A DNA stretch of 64,000 bases, taken from assembly GCA_014843695.1 (NCBI GenBank), contig CM026398.1, positions 19,752,683-19,816,682 of the forward strand, read 5' to 3'. The position numbers were made by a program, and so were the translations under genes. This document shows, one piece after another, positions 1 through 12,370 of this stretch; the first letter of the stretch is position 1; each line of letters opens with the position of its first letter. Below the pieces are notes generated by a model, which saw nothing but the letters and a program-made list of their open reading frames with translations, did not search any database and was not told the DNA's origin. Origin of the DNA: Archivesica marissinica. Its lineage: Eukaryota; Mollusca; Bivalvia; Venerida; Vesicomyidae.

Positions 1-116
1 TCTTTGTTTGAAATATATACATAGGTCTATTTCTGCTAGAATTAATCAGCCAAATTTGTCAGGCAGACTAAATTATAAATCACAAGTCAACACCTCTTAT
101 ATTAAGATTAGATTGT

Positions 117-232
117 AAAACACCTGCGAGTCCTCCTAAAATAACTAATCTCTTCAGGAGGCGTTGCTCATATGGACAACCGGTAGCGACGATAAATAAA
201 CGTAAAAAAAAAAAAAAAAACACCTGCGAGTC
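117..232 (+). mobile_element. 5'-truncated SINE, family A, with target-site duplication
   Basis: Only the 3' end of SINE family A is present (CTCTTCAGGAGGCG, then GGTAGCGACGATAAATAAACG), followed by a run of about 17 A. The bases CACCTGCGAGTC occur just before the SINE (121-132) and again directly after the A-run (221-232), with A-rich sequence in front of each. That is a target-site duplication, the signature of LINE-type retrotransposition, and the clean TSD and A-run suggest a fairly young insertion. Fuller copies of family A are at 16,968-17,205 and 46,120-46,390. Confidence 0.85.
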
Positions 233-1640
233 TATTAGAATAATTACGGTATATCAAATAGAAATTCTCAGAATATCCCCATGTAATCCATTCCAATAAC
301 TTCATTGCTAACAGCCTCTTTCAGCTTTACACATCTCCTCTGGAAAAAAAAATCAGTATGTCTGATAGTGACAGATCTATATATGAAATCCTGGTTCCCA
401 ACTGGCATTCAAAGCCACTTGTCATCTACATATGCCTCAAGTTCTGCTGCCTTTTTAATATTGATATAATAACAGTTTCCATCAGTCCGAATCAATCATG
501 ATATGGCAGCTGGTTCCCAGTAAGTAAAAATCACATCAGTAGTGTTCTGGTTCCCAGTTCCCAAAATAAAGAATAATCAATATGATAGGTTCTAAGGAGG
601 TGAAAGAGCTTGTTTTTATCATACTTCAAAACCTGATTGTTGTACGAACCAAAAATAGCTCAGCACATACATGTACATACCAAACTACAGGCCCGTAGCC
701 ACACCGAGGCAGTTGCCTTGGTTAAAATTTCAAAACGCAAAAAAATAATGAAAAATGAAATAAATAAAATGCAAAAAATATCCCTTTGCTGTATAAAATG
801 TTGACTTCTAGAGAGTTGAACGGTCAGTACATAATTTTACGTCTAAACTCATTAATTCAGAAAGCAGGGAATTGCTTCTATACCCCAACAATTTTAAGGG
901 GTAACATGCCCCAGGACCACCCTATATTGTCTCGGTTGAAATTTGCCTCTAGCTACGGTACTGAACTATACTACATGTAGGCATTTCTTGGAATGACATT
1001 CCCAATGCAAACAAGCTGTTGGTTGCTATTGATAGTAAGGAATTATAATTAGTGTTAAATCATTTTTAGCTTTTGGCGTATACATTTTTTCTAATTTAAT
1101 TCAAGTACAATAACTCTGGAGTTACTGGGGGATTTGGACAATATATGGCCGATGACACATGAAAAGAGGCACTCGGACAGTAATTGATGATTACTAATAT
1201 TAGCAAAATATAGATAACAAGAATTTAGAACCAAAAAAAAACGAACAATACTAACAAATACAAATCAAGTGCCATATCATACAAAGTTCCCCAGACAAAT
1301 ATGTTACCAATATTGAGGAAGTTGTGAAAATATACCAAACAGAACAACTAAAATGCTAATGCACTATGCATTATGTGTATGGTAACAAATGGTAAACTAG
1401 GAACCAGTTTTAATATGCCTGTTCGTTCACCCAGACATTTATGTGGTTTTAAAGACCCTAAAGCATTTACCATTTTAAAGGAAGCTCCTTAACCCACAAT
1501 ATTCGCCTGGACGGACAGACAAACATCAAAACAATATCCCGCAAAATGGCAGCTAGAGGATAACGTTATAAACAAAAATCCAATAAATGTTCATCATAAA
1601 TCGTCATGTAATTTGAAAACAAATACACAGGTTTAAACAA
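233..1640. other. AT-rich non-coding stretch
   Basis: No coding exon, tandem array or recognised element seen. The only open frames are short and unsupported. Homopolymer A runs are common. Confidence 0.5.
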
Positions 1641-1788
1641 ATGTGAATGGGAACGAGAGGCCAAGAGCTCATATCAATGTGAATGGGAACGAGAGGCCAA
1701 GAGCTCATATCAATGTGAATGGGAACGAGAGGCCAAGAGCTCATATCAATGTGAATGGGAACGAGAGGCCAAGAGCTCATATCAATCC
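1641..1788. repeat. 36-bp tandem repeat, 4 copies
   Basis: Four essentially identical 36-bp units begin at 1,641, 1,677, 1,713 and 1,749 (key bases GAATGGGAACGAGAGGCC and AAGAGCTCATATC). Because 36 is a multiple of three, the array stays open in a 63-codon frame; there is no sign that this is a gene. Confidence 0.9.
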
Positions 1789-2239
1789 ATTGTTATTGAT
1801 CTCTCTCTCTCTCACAGAAACTGGTCACATGTGAACAAACCAGATCGGTTTCCAGTTTTACAGTGTATACCAATACAACTTATAATTCAGCACAATTTAA
1901 TCAGAAACACAGGCTTTTCACAACCTTACACTGATGTGAGATTATTGGTTAATGGGGTCTGGCAAAAAAAAAAGTCTTGCAACAAATGCACTGGATGACC
2001 TTCATAGATCAATCAACAATGTATAATTGTTAATTAGTTGTGATCATTATGGACTGCATCAGAAATGCAAATATAAGTGATCCCACAATAGCTACACTAT
2101 TGAACCAGCCTGCAGGTACCATTATACACAAGCATTATTTGCTTGGTTACATTAGTATTAATATTTGAGTCATAGACTGTTTGGTAGGTAAACAAACAGA
2201 GCATCAGTTCTGAGCATTCAAAGTATCTTGTCATGACCC

Positions 2240-3206
2240 CCCCCCCACTAAACACATATAGCTAGAAACAGGCTACCAACTAAACACATATAGCTAGAAA
2301 CAGGCAACCAACAAACAAATATAACTAACAACAGGCTACCAACTAAACACATATAGCTAGAAACAGGCAACCATCTAAACACATATAGCTAGTAACAGGC
2401 TACCAATTAAACACATATAGCTAGTAACAGGCTACCAACTAAACACATATAGCTAGTAACAGGCTACCAACAAACAAATATAACTAACAACAGGCTACCA
2501 ATTAAACACATATAGCTAGTAACAGGCTACCAACTAAACACATATAGCTAGAAACAGGCAACCATCTAAACACATATAGCTAGTAACAGGCTACCAATTA
2601 AACACATATAGCTAGTAACAGGCTACCAACTAAACACATATAGCTAGTAACAGGCAACCATCTAAACACATATAGCTAGTAACAGGCTACCAACTAAACA
2701 CATATAGCTAGTAACAGGCAACCATCTAAACACATATAGCTAGTAACAGGCTACCAACTAAACACATATAGCTAGTAACAGGCAACCATCTAAACACATA
2801 TAGCTAGTAACAGGCTACCAACTAAACACATATAGCTAGTAACAGGCTACCAACTAAACACATATAGCTAGTAACAGGCAACCATCTAAACACATATAGC
2901 TAGTAACAGGCTACCAACTAAACACATATAGCTAGTAACAGGCTACCAACTAAACACATATAGCTAGTAACAGGCTACCAACTAAACACATATAGCTAGT
3001 AACAGGCTACCAACTAAACACATATAGCTAGTAACAGGCTACCAACTAAACACATATAGTTAGTAACAGGCTACCATCTCAACACATATAGCTAGAAACA
3101 GGCAACCATCTCAACACATATAGCTAGAAACAGGCAACCATCTCAACACATATAGCTAGAAACAGGCAACCATCTAAATAAATATAACTAGAAACAGGCA
3201 ACCAAA
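2240..3206. repeat. 32-bp minisatellite, about 30 copies
   Basis: The unit is about 32 bp with core AACACATATAGCTAG and AACAGGCTACCA. Two monomer types alternate (CTAGTAACAGGCTACC and CTAGAAACAGGCAACC) and edge copies are more diverged (AAATATAACTA). The array starts just after a run of nine C and stops next to a SINE at 3,217. Confidence 0.93.
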
Positions 3207-3216
3207 TATTGCTTTA

Positions 3217-3480
3217 TTTTTTATGCATCTACAGTGTGTGTTTTATGTTTATTTATCGTCGCTACTGGTTGCCCATATGAGCGACGCCTCCTGAAGAGAT
3301 TAGTCATTTTAGATTTTTGGAGGATAGTGCAATGATACAGACATAGACCCATTCCAGAGTCTCCTCTGGTTCTTTTACGTGCACATGTGCAGTGTACAGC
3401 TTCCGACACGAGACCTCGGTTTAACGTCCCATTTGAAAGACTGTTAATTTTATTAGGGTCAGACAGGGGATCGAACCAGT
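3217..3480 (-). mobile_element. SINE family A, inverted, head truncated
   Basis: Read on the minus strand, this has the family A body: the B-box-like GGTTCGATCC, then the GGTCTCGTGTCGG region, then CCAGAGGAGACTCTGG, then the TATCATTGCACTATCCTCCA block, then GTAGCGACGATAAATAAAC. The tRNA-like head is missing upstream of the B box. Both sides abut minisatellites. The bases TTATGCATCTACAG next to its tail (3,219-3,233) also form part of the monomer of the array on the other side. Confidence 0.85.
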
Positions 3481-3912
3481 GTGTTTGCAGCAGGTTACGT
3501 GTATTTATGCATCTACAGCAGCAGGTTACGTGTATTTATGCACGTACAGCAGCAGGTTACGTGTATTGATGCATCTACAGCAGCAGGTTACGTGTATTGA
3601 TGCATCTACAGCAGCAGGTTACGTGTATTTATGCATCTACAGCAGCAGGTTATGTGTATTTATGCATCTACAGCAGCAGGTTACGTGTATTTATGCATCT
3701 ACACCAGCAGGTTACATGTATTTATGCATCTACAGCAGCAGGTTATGTGTATTTATGCATCTACAGCAGCAGGTTACGTGTATTTATGCATCTACAGCAG
3801 CAGGTTACATGTATTTATGCATCTACAGCAGCAGGTTACGTGTATTTATGCATCTACAACAGCAGGTTACGTGTATTTATGCATCTACAGCAGCAGGTTA
3901 TGTGTATTATTA
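3481..3912. repeat. 31-bp minisatellite, about 14 copies
   Basis: The unit is about 31 bp, TTTATGCATCTACAGCAGC then AGGTTACGTGTA. Copies differ by a few transitions (GTTACGTG, GTTATGTG, GTTACATG). The array is open in all three plus-strand frames over about 115-150 codons, a by-product of a stop-free monomer rather than evidence for a protein. Confidence 0.93.
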
Positions 3913-4557
3913 CCCCAGTTACTACTGAATATGTATGGTAAGGTCGGATATTTTTTATGTTTTGGTTTACGGTAGGTAGCAAGCATGGCTATTTTCTCAG
4001 AAAAGGGAAAACCTAGAAATTTCAGATTTGCTTTCGTTCTTATTTTTATCTTTTAACCAATGAGAATGACATTGTGACAGAAACTGGTTTTTTTAAACGG
4101 TGCCAAGCTTTCATCAGATAATTAACGAAGATTTCATTAAAATATGTGTTTGTGACGAAGTTTACATTCAAACTTGCAAAGTGGTGACGTTTTCATCAAA
4201 ATATGCATTGTGACGATGCCTTCATCAAAATATGCATAATTATGCAATGTGATCAAATGAAAAAACTATCAATGGGTAACATTGAACTTGTTTGTTTAAC
4301 CAACTCATCTAGTCTCCCTTTGGAATTTGGCGATTATCGACAGGAATCAAGAATTTCATCAAGAAAGGCAGATTGTGCACATACTCAATAAATATTGAGA
4401 CCATTACAGTGAGACGACAACACACCACACCCATCAGACAGTGTTTATGAAGCAGCATCTGTCACCAGCAGCCTACGTCTTAGCAGGCAGCGGACACCTC
4501 AATCAATGATGCACACAACAACCGACAACGCTACCGCCGACTGACACCGCTGATGGA
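3913..4557. other. Unassigned stretch with weak internal repetition
   Basis: At about 4,110-4,250 the phrase TTCATCAAAATATG next to GTGACGA recurs several times, suggesting an old, decayed tandem repeat. No exon or mobile element recognised. Confidence 0.4.
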
Positions 4558-5240
4558 CATTGCCACAGACGATGACCACCACCATAGGACACCGCGATCA
4601 ATTATAGACACCATACACCACCGACGATGGACACTGCCACCGATTATAGATAGACACCATGCACCGCCACCGATTATAGATAGACACAATGCACCACCGA
4701 CGATGGACACCGCCACCGATTATAGATAGACACCATGCACCACCAACTATGGACACTGCCACCGATTATAGATAGACACAATGCACCACCGACGATGGAC
4801 ACCGCTACCGATCATAGATAGACACCCCATGCACCACCGGCGATGGGCACCGCCACCGATTATAGATAGACACCATGCACCACCGACGATGGACACTGCC
4901 ATCGATTATAGATAGACACAATGCACCACCGACGATGGGCACCGCCACCGATTATAGATAGACACAATGCACCACCGACGATGAACACTGCCATCGATTA
5001 TAGATAGACACAATGCACCACCGACGATGGACACTGCAACCAATTATAGATAGACACCATGCACCACCAACAATGGACACCGCCACAGGCGAGGGACAAC
5101 ACCACTGCTGTCAGACACCACCACAGACAAGGGATAATGCCACCTACGACGAATACACATAGCCACAGGCGACGAACACCACCACCGATGACACCGCCAC
5201 CGGCAATGGACATAGCCACTGTCAACAACAATGGAGAGTC
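4558..5240. repeat. ~46-bp minisatellite with degenerate edges
   Basis: About ten copies of a roughly 46-bp unit (CACCGATTATAGATAGACA, CATGCACCACC, GACGATGGACAC) lie between about 4,600 and 5,075. Decayed trinucleotide-rich copies (CACCACCGATGACACC) extend to about 5,240. The units are CAC/ACC-rich, so long open frames appear on both strands by composition. Confidence 0.88.
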
Positions 5241-5276
5241 ATGGCAATAGCTTACAATTTAGTCAATAGCTGAGGT

Positions 5277-5498
5277 TTAACCCTTTGCCTGCTAAGTAAA
5301 TAAAATCACATTTGCAAACAACATAGATCCAGATCAGCCGCAGCGTAACACTGCATCTGATCAGGATCTATGTTGTTGGTTGGCTATTCAGACAAGTGTT
5401 TTATCTCCACTATCTCAATAGCAAACAGCAAAGAGGCTGATCGGACAGCACATTCTGTTCCGCCTGATCTGGCTCTATGTTAGCATGCAAAGGGTTAA
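5277..5498. mobile_element. piggyBac-type MITE, family 1 (TTAA...CCCTTTGC)
   Basis: TTAA at 5,277-5,280 is followed by CCCTTTGCCTGCTAA. The right end, TTAGCATGCAAAGGG, is followed by TTAA at 5,495-5,498. The ends are inverted copies of each other with a TTAA target duplication and CCCTTT termini, as in piggyBac-group elements. The interior (214 bp) holds a hairpin arm AGATCCAGATCAGCC facing CTGATCAGGATCT. A second, end-less copy is at 51,312-51,470. No coding sequence. Confidence 0.8.
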
Positions 5499-5934
5499 TT
5501 AAGCATTATTAAATGCAAATAATAAGTGGAGAACAAAATTTCAGCTTTGAAGATATAAAGAATTCTCTAAAAAAATGTACTGAGAAACAGATTTCTATTC
5601 ATGGGACAAGTGGTAACCATTAGCTTACCCACAATGCACTCTTAATGGGTTGAGTGCAACTGATGGCCAATATAAATTGCACTATTGATTATGCTATTTT
5701 TAACACATGGATGTTTCCCTGCCATGTCTCTCTAAACGTTGAATATATATGCCAGCTATGGATCATTTAATTCATGTTAGTTCAAAAATAAGTCTGCCTG
5801 AGTTCACAGGATGGGGAGTAACAATAGCTTTATGCAATTATCATTGAGGAAATAATAGGCCCAATGGTATCCAAAAGTGCTGTGTATGGTATGGGATGGC
5901 TGAAGTACAGAGACACTAAATTCTCCATCATTAA

Positions 5935-6405
5935 CCCTTTGCCTACATAGAGATTTAACCCTTTCCCTCATAGAAGCACCTCTTGACGCCATTACCAATG
6001 CGACATACATTGACAATGTAGTAGCCAAACCAATGTTCATAAACCCTTTCCCTCATAGAAGCACCTCTTGACGCCATTACCAACATGACATACATTGACA
6101 ATGTAGTAGCCAAACCAATGTTCATAATAAAGGCCAGAATCTCATGTAGTCCCAGTAAATGGTTGTCGTTTGTATTGAGATATAAGTATATTAACCTAAA
6201 TCTCTATGAAGTCCCAGTGATATCTATGGAGGTGGGATAGATATGGCGACTACTTATCCACTGCATGATAGCTAAATGGCTGTCGTTTGTATTGAGATAT
6301 AATAGTATATTAACCTAAATCTCTATGAAGGAAAGGGTTAAATGGCTGTTGTTTGTATGGAGATATAATAGTATATTAACCTAAATCTCTATGAAGGAAT
6401 GGGTT
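5935..6405 (-). mobile_element. MITE family 2 cluster, partly duplicated
   Basis: Several overlapping copies of the TTAA-CCCTTTCC MITE. The end carrying GAAGCACCTCTTGACGCC is present twice, about 87 bp apart (near 5,965 and 6,052). The other end (CCTAAATCTCTATGAAGG) recurs near 6,195, 6,310 and 6,378. Intact single copies are at 33,389-33,628 and 48,705-48,949. Confidence 0.75.
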
Positions 6406-7479
6406 AAGCAAATATAAACTACTATATATATCCACACTTACAATAGATACACATCCATTTAGCTATCAATCACTGTCAATCAGCATATCTGCCCTCACCT
6501 CCATATCACTACTGGGACTACATGAGATTCGGGTGGGTGGGGGGACTATGAATGTTGGTTAATACTACATTGTCCCAGGTCCTTCCTACACAACGTGTAC
6601 ATATGGCATAGCTCACAGCAGACAAATGGGTCAAGGACTTTGCTGACGGAAGCCGCGCTATCGGAACTGTAGAAGCCGCGTGACTCAGTATGAGTGTCAA
6701 CACACTAATTTACCTACTTAGCAAGATAGCAATGCTCGGTGCTGGCGATGGCGGACAGCAGGCCATTGTTTTTAGCCAACTCCTTCAAGGAGACGTGCCT
6801 TCTAGATAGCGAGAAACCCCAGCGAAGAAACCGGAATCATTATTGCTGCTGTGAGCTGACAAATGGTGGAGGATGTGGCCCTAAAAGGGACCGCCTTTGA
6901 AAGAAAGGATACAGGACTTGTCACCCTGGGAAGAATGAGTTTTAATAGTATGTTCCGGAAAATGATTTTGGTATCAACAATAAGATAAAAGCATGACCTT
7001 TTAATAAATATTCATCAGCAGAAAAGTTGTATTTTCATGTAAATTTGGCTCCAACTTTACGAGAATATATCTAGGCTTATGGTTGTTGGCAAATTTTACA
7101 GACATCTTCGTTCATTGGCCGAAGCCGGAGTTAAGGCGTTTATTTTTGGACAGACTCCGCCCTCTCCGATCGCATTTGACAGGCAGATTAGGATAATTAC
7201 ACTGTTGAGAAAATATTCGATGATGCTTGACCGCTCATCGCCCCGGGTCAAAGTTGACCCACTTCGCATTTTCACCAAGAGTCAAAATTGCATCTTTACT
7301 GATTTTCATGAGTCAAACCCCGGGAGCTCGGGTCAAATGAACGCCCTGGGAGTGAAAGAAGATTGTTGAGCAACCATCCATATACCTTACTGTCTTTGAG
7401 CCATCAACATGTTAGTTTAACCCCTCCAGCTAGGAGTAAACTTATTCTGTTAAATTATTTGTGACATGTTACATGTATC

Positions 7480-8400
7480 TGAAAATCCCACTATTGTTGG
7501 CTAAAATATACTCCGGACATGATAATCTTGACTATATTCATATCTAACAGCACAGGGCCACTTTGACCTCATAGTGTGACCGTGACCTTCAAAATAAAGG
7601 CCTGGTTCTTGCTTGTTGCCTTATTATGGTGATCATACCTGTTTGTGCAAGTTATTTTAAAATCCATCCACAGACAAACGAGACATACTCAGGACTCGAA
7701 AATATATTATATAGGGACACTGCAACTGTGACCTCCAAGTGTGACATTGACCATCAAACTATGGGCCTGGTTTCTTGTATGTGATACATCGTCTTATTAT
7801 GATCATCATTTGTGCAAATGACATATGAAAATCTGTACTATACCCCAACGATAACGTGATTCTCGCGAAAAAGATAGCACAGGCTAATATTATTATAACG
7901 GGTAAAAAGAAGTTTATTATCATTTATGTCTGCATTACTTGGCACACAGGATTATTTATTACACCCTACGTATTGATTTGGCTTATTCCAAACCTATTTA
8001 TAGTAATGCTTGTAAATAACATGTTATCGTTGGGCCATAGTACATGGACAATAAAGCATAGCACAGACACGGCTATGATGACAATATTAATATACAGTGG
8101 GACAGTACAACTCTAAATGCGATGACCTTCAAGTTATGGGCTTAGGTCTTGGGCACAACACATTGTCTTAATATGGTAATCATTTCAATAATGAAACTTC
8201 AAAATCCGTCTATGGACAACCAAGATTTGACTATATTCATAGACAGCGGGACAGGGCGTATTCCATATGTGACTTGACCTTCAAGCTACAGGGCATGGGT
8301 CTTGCATGTGGCACGTACTGTTTCTTATTATGGTGGTCATATATGTTATTTAATTTTAAAAACCTGTTATTTAGTCTCGACATGGAAATGATGAAGGACA
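7480..8400. repeat. Old ~200-bp tandem family, about 4 diverged copies
   Basis: The order TGTGACCTTGACCTTCAA-like block, then GGGCCTGGTTCTTGC-like block, then TTATTATGGTGATCAT, then AAAATCC...GACAAAC recurs about four times. Spacing is roughly 190-250 bases and the copies are well diverged. Related fragments appear near 16,150 and 28,410. No coding frame is conserved between copies. Confidence 0.65.
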
Positions 8401-8505
8401 TACATAAAAATTGCATATTAAAGAAGTGAAAGTGGCTATTCTTTTGTTCTTATAGCCATATAAACAGAATTGATAGCAACATAAAAGTGTTCATAGCCCT
8501 AACCC

Positions 8506-10048
8506 TAGACCACTAGACAGTAAACCTATTGTTCTCCTAGCTACTTTATGGGTGTGGACTGACGTACAGATATCGTCTAACCCTATTATAATTGTTCTGT
8601 AGACGGACGGATGTATGGTTATCGCCTAACCCTATTATAATTGTCCTGTAGACGGACGGAGGTACGGATATCGCCTAACCCTATTATAATTGTCCTGTAG
8701 ACGGACGGAGGTACGGATATCGCCTAACCCTATTATAATTGTCCTGTAGACGGACTGACGTACAGATATCGCCTAACCCTATTATAATTGTTCTGTAGAT
8801 GGACGGATGTATGGTTATCGCCTAACCCTATTATAATTGTCCTGTAGACGGACGGAGGTACGGATATCGCCTAACCCTATTATAATTGTTCTGTAGACGG
8901 ACGGATGTATGGTTATCGCCTAACCCTATTATAATTGTCCTGTAGACGGACGGATGTATGGTTATCGCCTAACCCTATTATAATTGTCCTGTAGACGGAC
9001 GGAGGTACGGATATCGCCTAACCCTATTATAATTGTTCTGTAGACGGACGGATGTATGGTTATCGCCTAACCCTATTATAATTGTCCTGTAGACGGACGG
9101 ATGTATGGTTATCGCCTAACCCTATTATAATTGTCCTGTAGACGGACGGATGTATGGTTATTGCCTAACCCTATTATAATTGTCCTGTAGACGGACGGAT
9201 GTATGGTTATCGCCTAACCCTATTATAATTGTCCTGTAGACGGACGGATGTATGGTTATCGCCTAACCCTATTATAATTGTCCTGTAGACGGACTGACGT
9301 ACAGATATCGTCTAACCCTATTATAATTGTTCTGTAGATGGACGGATGTATGGTTATTGCCTAACCCTATTATAATTGTTCTGTAGATGGACGCATGTAT
9401 GGATATCGCCTAACCCTATTATAATTGTCCTGTAGACGGACGGAGGTACGGATATCGCCTAACCCTATTATAATTGTCCTGTAGACGGACGGATGTATGG
9501 TTATTGCCTAACCCTATTATAATTGTCCTGTAGACGGACGGATGTATGGTTATCGCCTAACCCTATTATAATTGTCCTGTAGACGGACGGATGTATGGTT
9601 ATTGCCTAACCCTATTATAATTGTCCTGTAGACGGACGGATGTATGGTTATCGCCTAACCCTATTATAATTGTTCTGTAGACGGACGGATGTATGGTTAT
9701 CGCCTAACCCTATTATAATTGTTCTGTAGACGGACGGATGTATGGTTATCGCCTAACCCTATTATAATTGTCCTGTAGACGGACGGATGTATGGTTATCG
9801 CCTAACCCTATTATAATTGTCCTGTAGACGGACTGACGTACAGATATCGTCTAACCCTATTATAATTGTTCTGTAGACGGACGGATGTATGGTTATTGCC
9901 TAACCCTATTATAATTGTTCTGTAGATGGACGCATGTATGGATATCGCCTAACCCTATTATAATTGTCCTGTAGACGGACGGAGGTACGGATATCGCCTA
10001 ACCCTATTATAATTGTCCTGTAGGCGGACGGATGTATGGATATCGATC
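8506..10048. repeat. 49-bp minisatellite, about 30 copies
   Basis: The monomer period is exactly 49 bp (9,181 to 9,230, for example). Consensus pieces: TGTCCTGTAGACGGACGGA, TGTATGGTTATCGCC and TAACCCTATTATAAT. Variants (TTCTG/TCCTG, GGACTGACGTACAGATATCG, GGAGGTACGGATATCG) recur in the same order at 9,290-9,480 and 9,830-10,020. This indicates amplification of multi-monomer blocks. Confidence 0.95.
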
Positions 10049-10049
10049 A

Positions 10050-10600
10050 AACCGATAGACCCAGAAAGCATTCTAAGCGCGCATGACCCAGGCCTAATAA
10101 AAGTGAAGGCCAAAACCGTCCATGTTTATATAATACAGAAGAAACTGTAATTATTTACATTTTGCAATTGAATTTGTCCAATAAGCACAATAAAAAACTG
10201 TTGATTCATTTGTATAACCAGTTTACATTGATCAAATCTAAATCAGATAATGTAGTTTAGTAATTCCTTACAACCAGCTCTCCCTGAGGCCAGACAAAAT
10301 AAACTATTGGCTTTGTATTGTAATTCAGCCCTTTGGCTCTGGTTTAGTCTATATCCAATTCTTTAAAGGTCACGAAGAACTAAGCCATTCCTATGTACTG
10401 TACAGAGGGTATTACTTGCGGGTGTATTTTAATTTCAGCATATTTTAAACACATGTGAAATTGTTAATCCAGACGTGACAGATATATACTCGGAGAGATG
10501 AAAACACCGCGCTAGTATTTGACACTCTCTGTGGACACGATAACACAAAAAGTTGTTGATGAATATTGATGAAACATTGTGGATATATAGATGGTTGATC
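10050..10600. other. Non-repetitive AT-rich spacer
   Basis: No exon, SINE or MITE recognised between the 49-bp array and the GACA microsatellite. Confidence 0.45.
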
Positions 10601-10603
10601 TAA

Positions 10604-10759
<156 letters not shown>

Positions 10760-11344
10760 GATTTTCCCCCGCAAATTGAAGCCATCGCAAAAATGCTGAA
10801 GTTCAGAAATCCACGAAATTAAATGATGTCCAGAATAATTCAATGATAAACTGCAAGACTTTATAGTGCCTGTCAGGCACAAACTCTGTAACAATGCAAG
10901 ATTAGCCATCTTCTTAAATGTCACCGTGGCCTAGTATGTTAAGGTGTCCACATCAATATCTCTGTGGCCTAGTGAAGGCATCCATCTACATAGCGGGAGT
11001 TCATTCTGATATGACCGGTTGGTGAGCCGCAAGCTGGTTTATGCCTGCCCATTTTCCTTTTCTTTCAATTTTTTATATTTTACGATTTTTTTTACGGGTA
11101 GCAGATATTTATAATCTCTAACTTGTCCGCCCTTTTGCCCTATTGTCTTTTTGATCAAGCATAATTATCTGTCAATGACGATTTTCTACACGTGAAGTGT
11201 TAGATGGCTTGTGTGTGACGATTTTATGTCTACCCAAACTTGCAACGAAGAATTGCTCAATGACGTTTGCACCTACCCCAACAAAGCAGTGCTAATATTA
11301 TCAATTTACACAACAATTGGTGCCAATGTTTGCATTATTAACAG
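10760..11344. other. Spacer, no clear gene
   Basis: Near 10,925-11,040 there is a weak tRNA-like passage (GTGGCCTAGT, then GGGAGTTCATTC) that may be a decayed SINE head. Nothing else recognised. Confidence 0.35.
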
Positions 11345-11349
11345 GAGTA

Positions 11350-11645
11350 CAGGGATCATTCTAAGAGGGCGATGTGGGCATAATTGTCGCCCTAGGGACC
11401 CTGACATCGCCCTCTGGGGGCCCCACTTCTACCTAAAAAAATAATTTATTTTTTGGTTTTTACGATTTTCAAACAAAATTTTGTCTAGTAAGATACACTG
11501 GCTCATTATAAAGCACTCCTTCTATTCAAATGTTGTATTTAATGGTTGTACCTATTTTGCAAATGTATATTAAAGAACACCATTTAAGGAAGCGACCACG
11601 CGCTTTCTCACTTCTCCCAAAAATTCTGACCTAGAATGAACCTTG
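11350..11645 (+). mobile_element. hAT-like MITE (CAGGG ends), copy 1
   Basis: Starts CAGGGATCATTCTA and ends TAGAATGAACCTTG, an imperfect inverted pair. GGAGTA lies directly before the left end and (G)GAGTA after the right end, a 5-6-base target duplication. The same element lies inverted at 52,430-52,699 with shared internal blocks (GAGGGCGATGTGGGC, TTTTGTCTAGTAAGATACAC, CATTTAAGGAAGCGA). No coding capacity. Assignment to the hAT group rests on the CAGGG ends and is tentative. Confidence 0.75.
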
Positions 11646-11654
11646 GAGTATAGA

Positions 11655-11738
11655 TATATGTATACGGTGGTGGCCACATCGGACAGGTGGGTTTTCTACG
11701 GGTACTCCAGTTTCCTCCCACACGAATGACCACACATT
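11655..11738 (+). mobile_element. SINE family C core fragment
   Basis: Contains ACGGTGG..CCA..TCGGACAGG and a slightly mutated GTTTTCTCCGGGTACTCCGG core, then CCTCCCACACGAATGACCACA. Both the head and the tail of family C are absent. Confidence 0.7.
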
Positions 11739-11873
11739 GTACACAACACTGTATATAGATTTATGTTGCACCACACTGCGTCAGTACGAGGATATACTAG
11801 TAGGTGCCATGTACTTTAATGGAAGAAAACAAAAGAAGATAAGATTGTCACAAACACGACACCGTCACTTAGC

Positions 11874-12030
11874 ACATTCAGTTTTCAACATAACACCATT
11901 GATACAACGTTTTAGCTGTCAATTAACACATTTCAGTTTTCAACATAACACCATTGATACAACGTTTTAGCTGTCAATTAATACATTTCAGTTTTCAACA
12001 AAACACCGTTGATACATCATACTTTGCTAC
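11874..12030. repeat. 55-bp tandem repeat, ~2.7 copies
   Basis: The phrase GTTTTCAACATAACACC recurs at 11,881, 11,936 and 11,991 (55-base spacing), followed in each copy by ATTGATACAACGTTTTAGC or a variant. Confidence 0.85.
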
Positions 12031-12370
12031 ACATACAACGTATTAGCAATTACCGGTATTCACCCTGATTACTCATATGATCCGTAAATTATCAGTCAGT
12101 AGCTTAATTCGTGGACCGTTCTTTTTCATGCCCGCTGTATTGAATGAAACCTCTGTTTATAGCCCATATTCATTTATGGTCAGACGGGGATCGTATCTGT
12201 GATCACTGGATTCGCAGTCCGTGTTAGCCACTGACACGTCTACCCATGGTCGCAAACGTATATAGTCTGTAGTTTATACCTACCCACACACAATTAGTAG
12301 GCATTACCCATCGATGGACGTTTATTAATTGGCGTGGTGTATTATTAAGTGTGTTGAGAATCGCACACAA

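Noticed and set aside
3479..3975. Overlapping 114-149-codon open frames
   Set aside because: They are translations of a stop-free 31-bp monomer in all three frames.
7079..7369. 96-codon frame MVVGKFYRHLRSLAEAG
   Set aside because: No known domain, the opposite strand is also open, and there is no splice or codon support.
7480..8400. Nuclear-receptor sites (TGACCTTGACCTT-like)
   Set aside because: They belong to an old tandem family and vary freely between copies.
8506..10048. Interstitial telomere
   Set aside because: Only one and a half CCCTAA units per 49-bp monomer; not a telomeric run.
12181..12250. Inverted tRNA-like head (GTCAGTGGCTAACACGG)
   Set aside because: Resembles a SINE family A head, but no body follows; too short to call.
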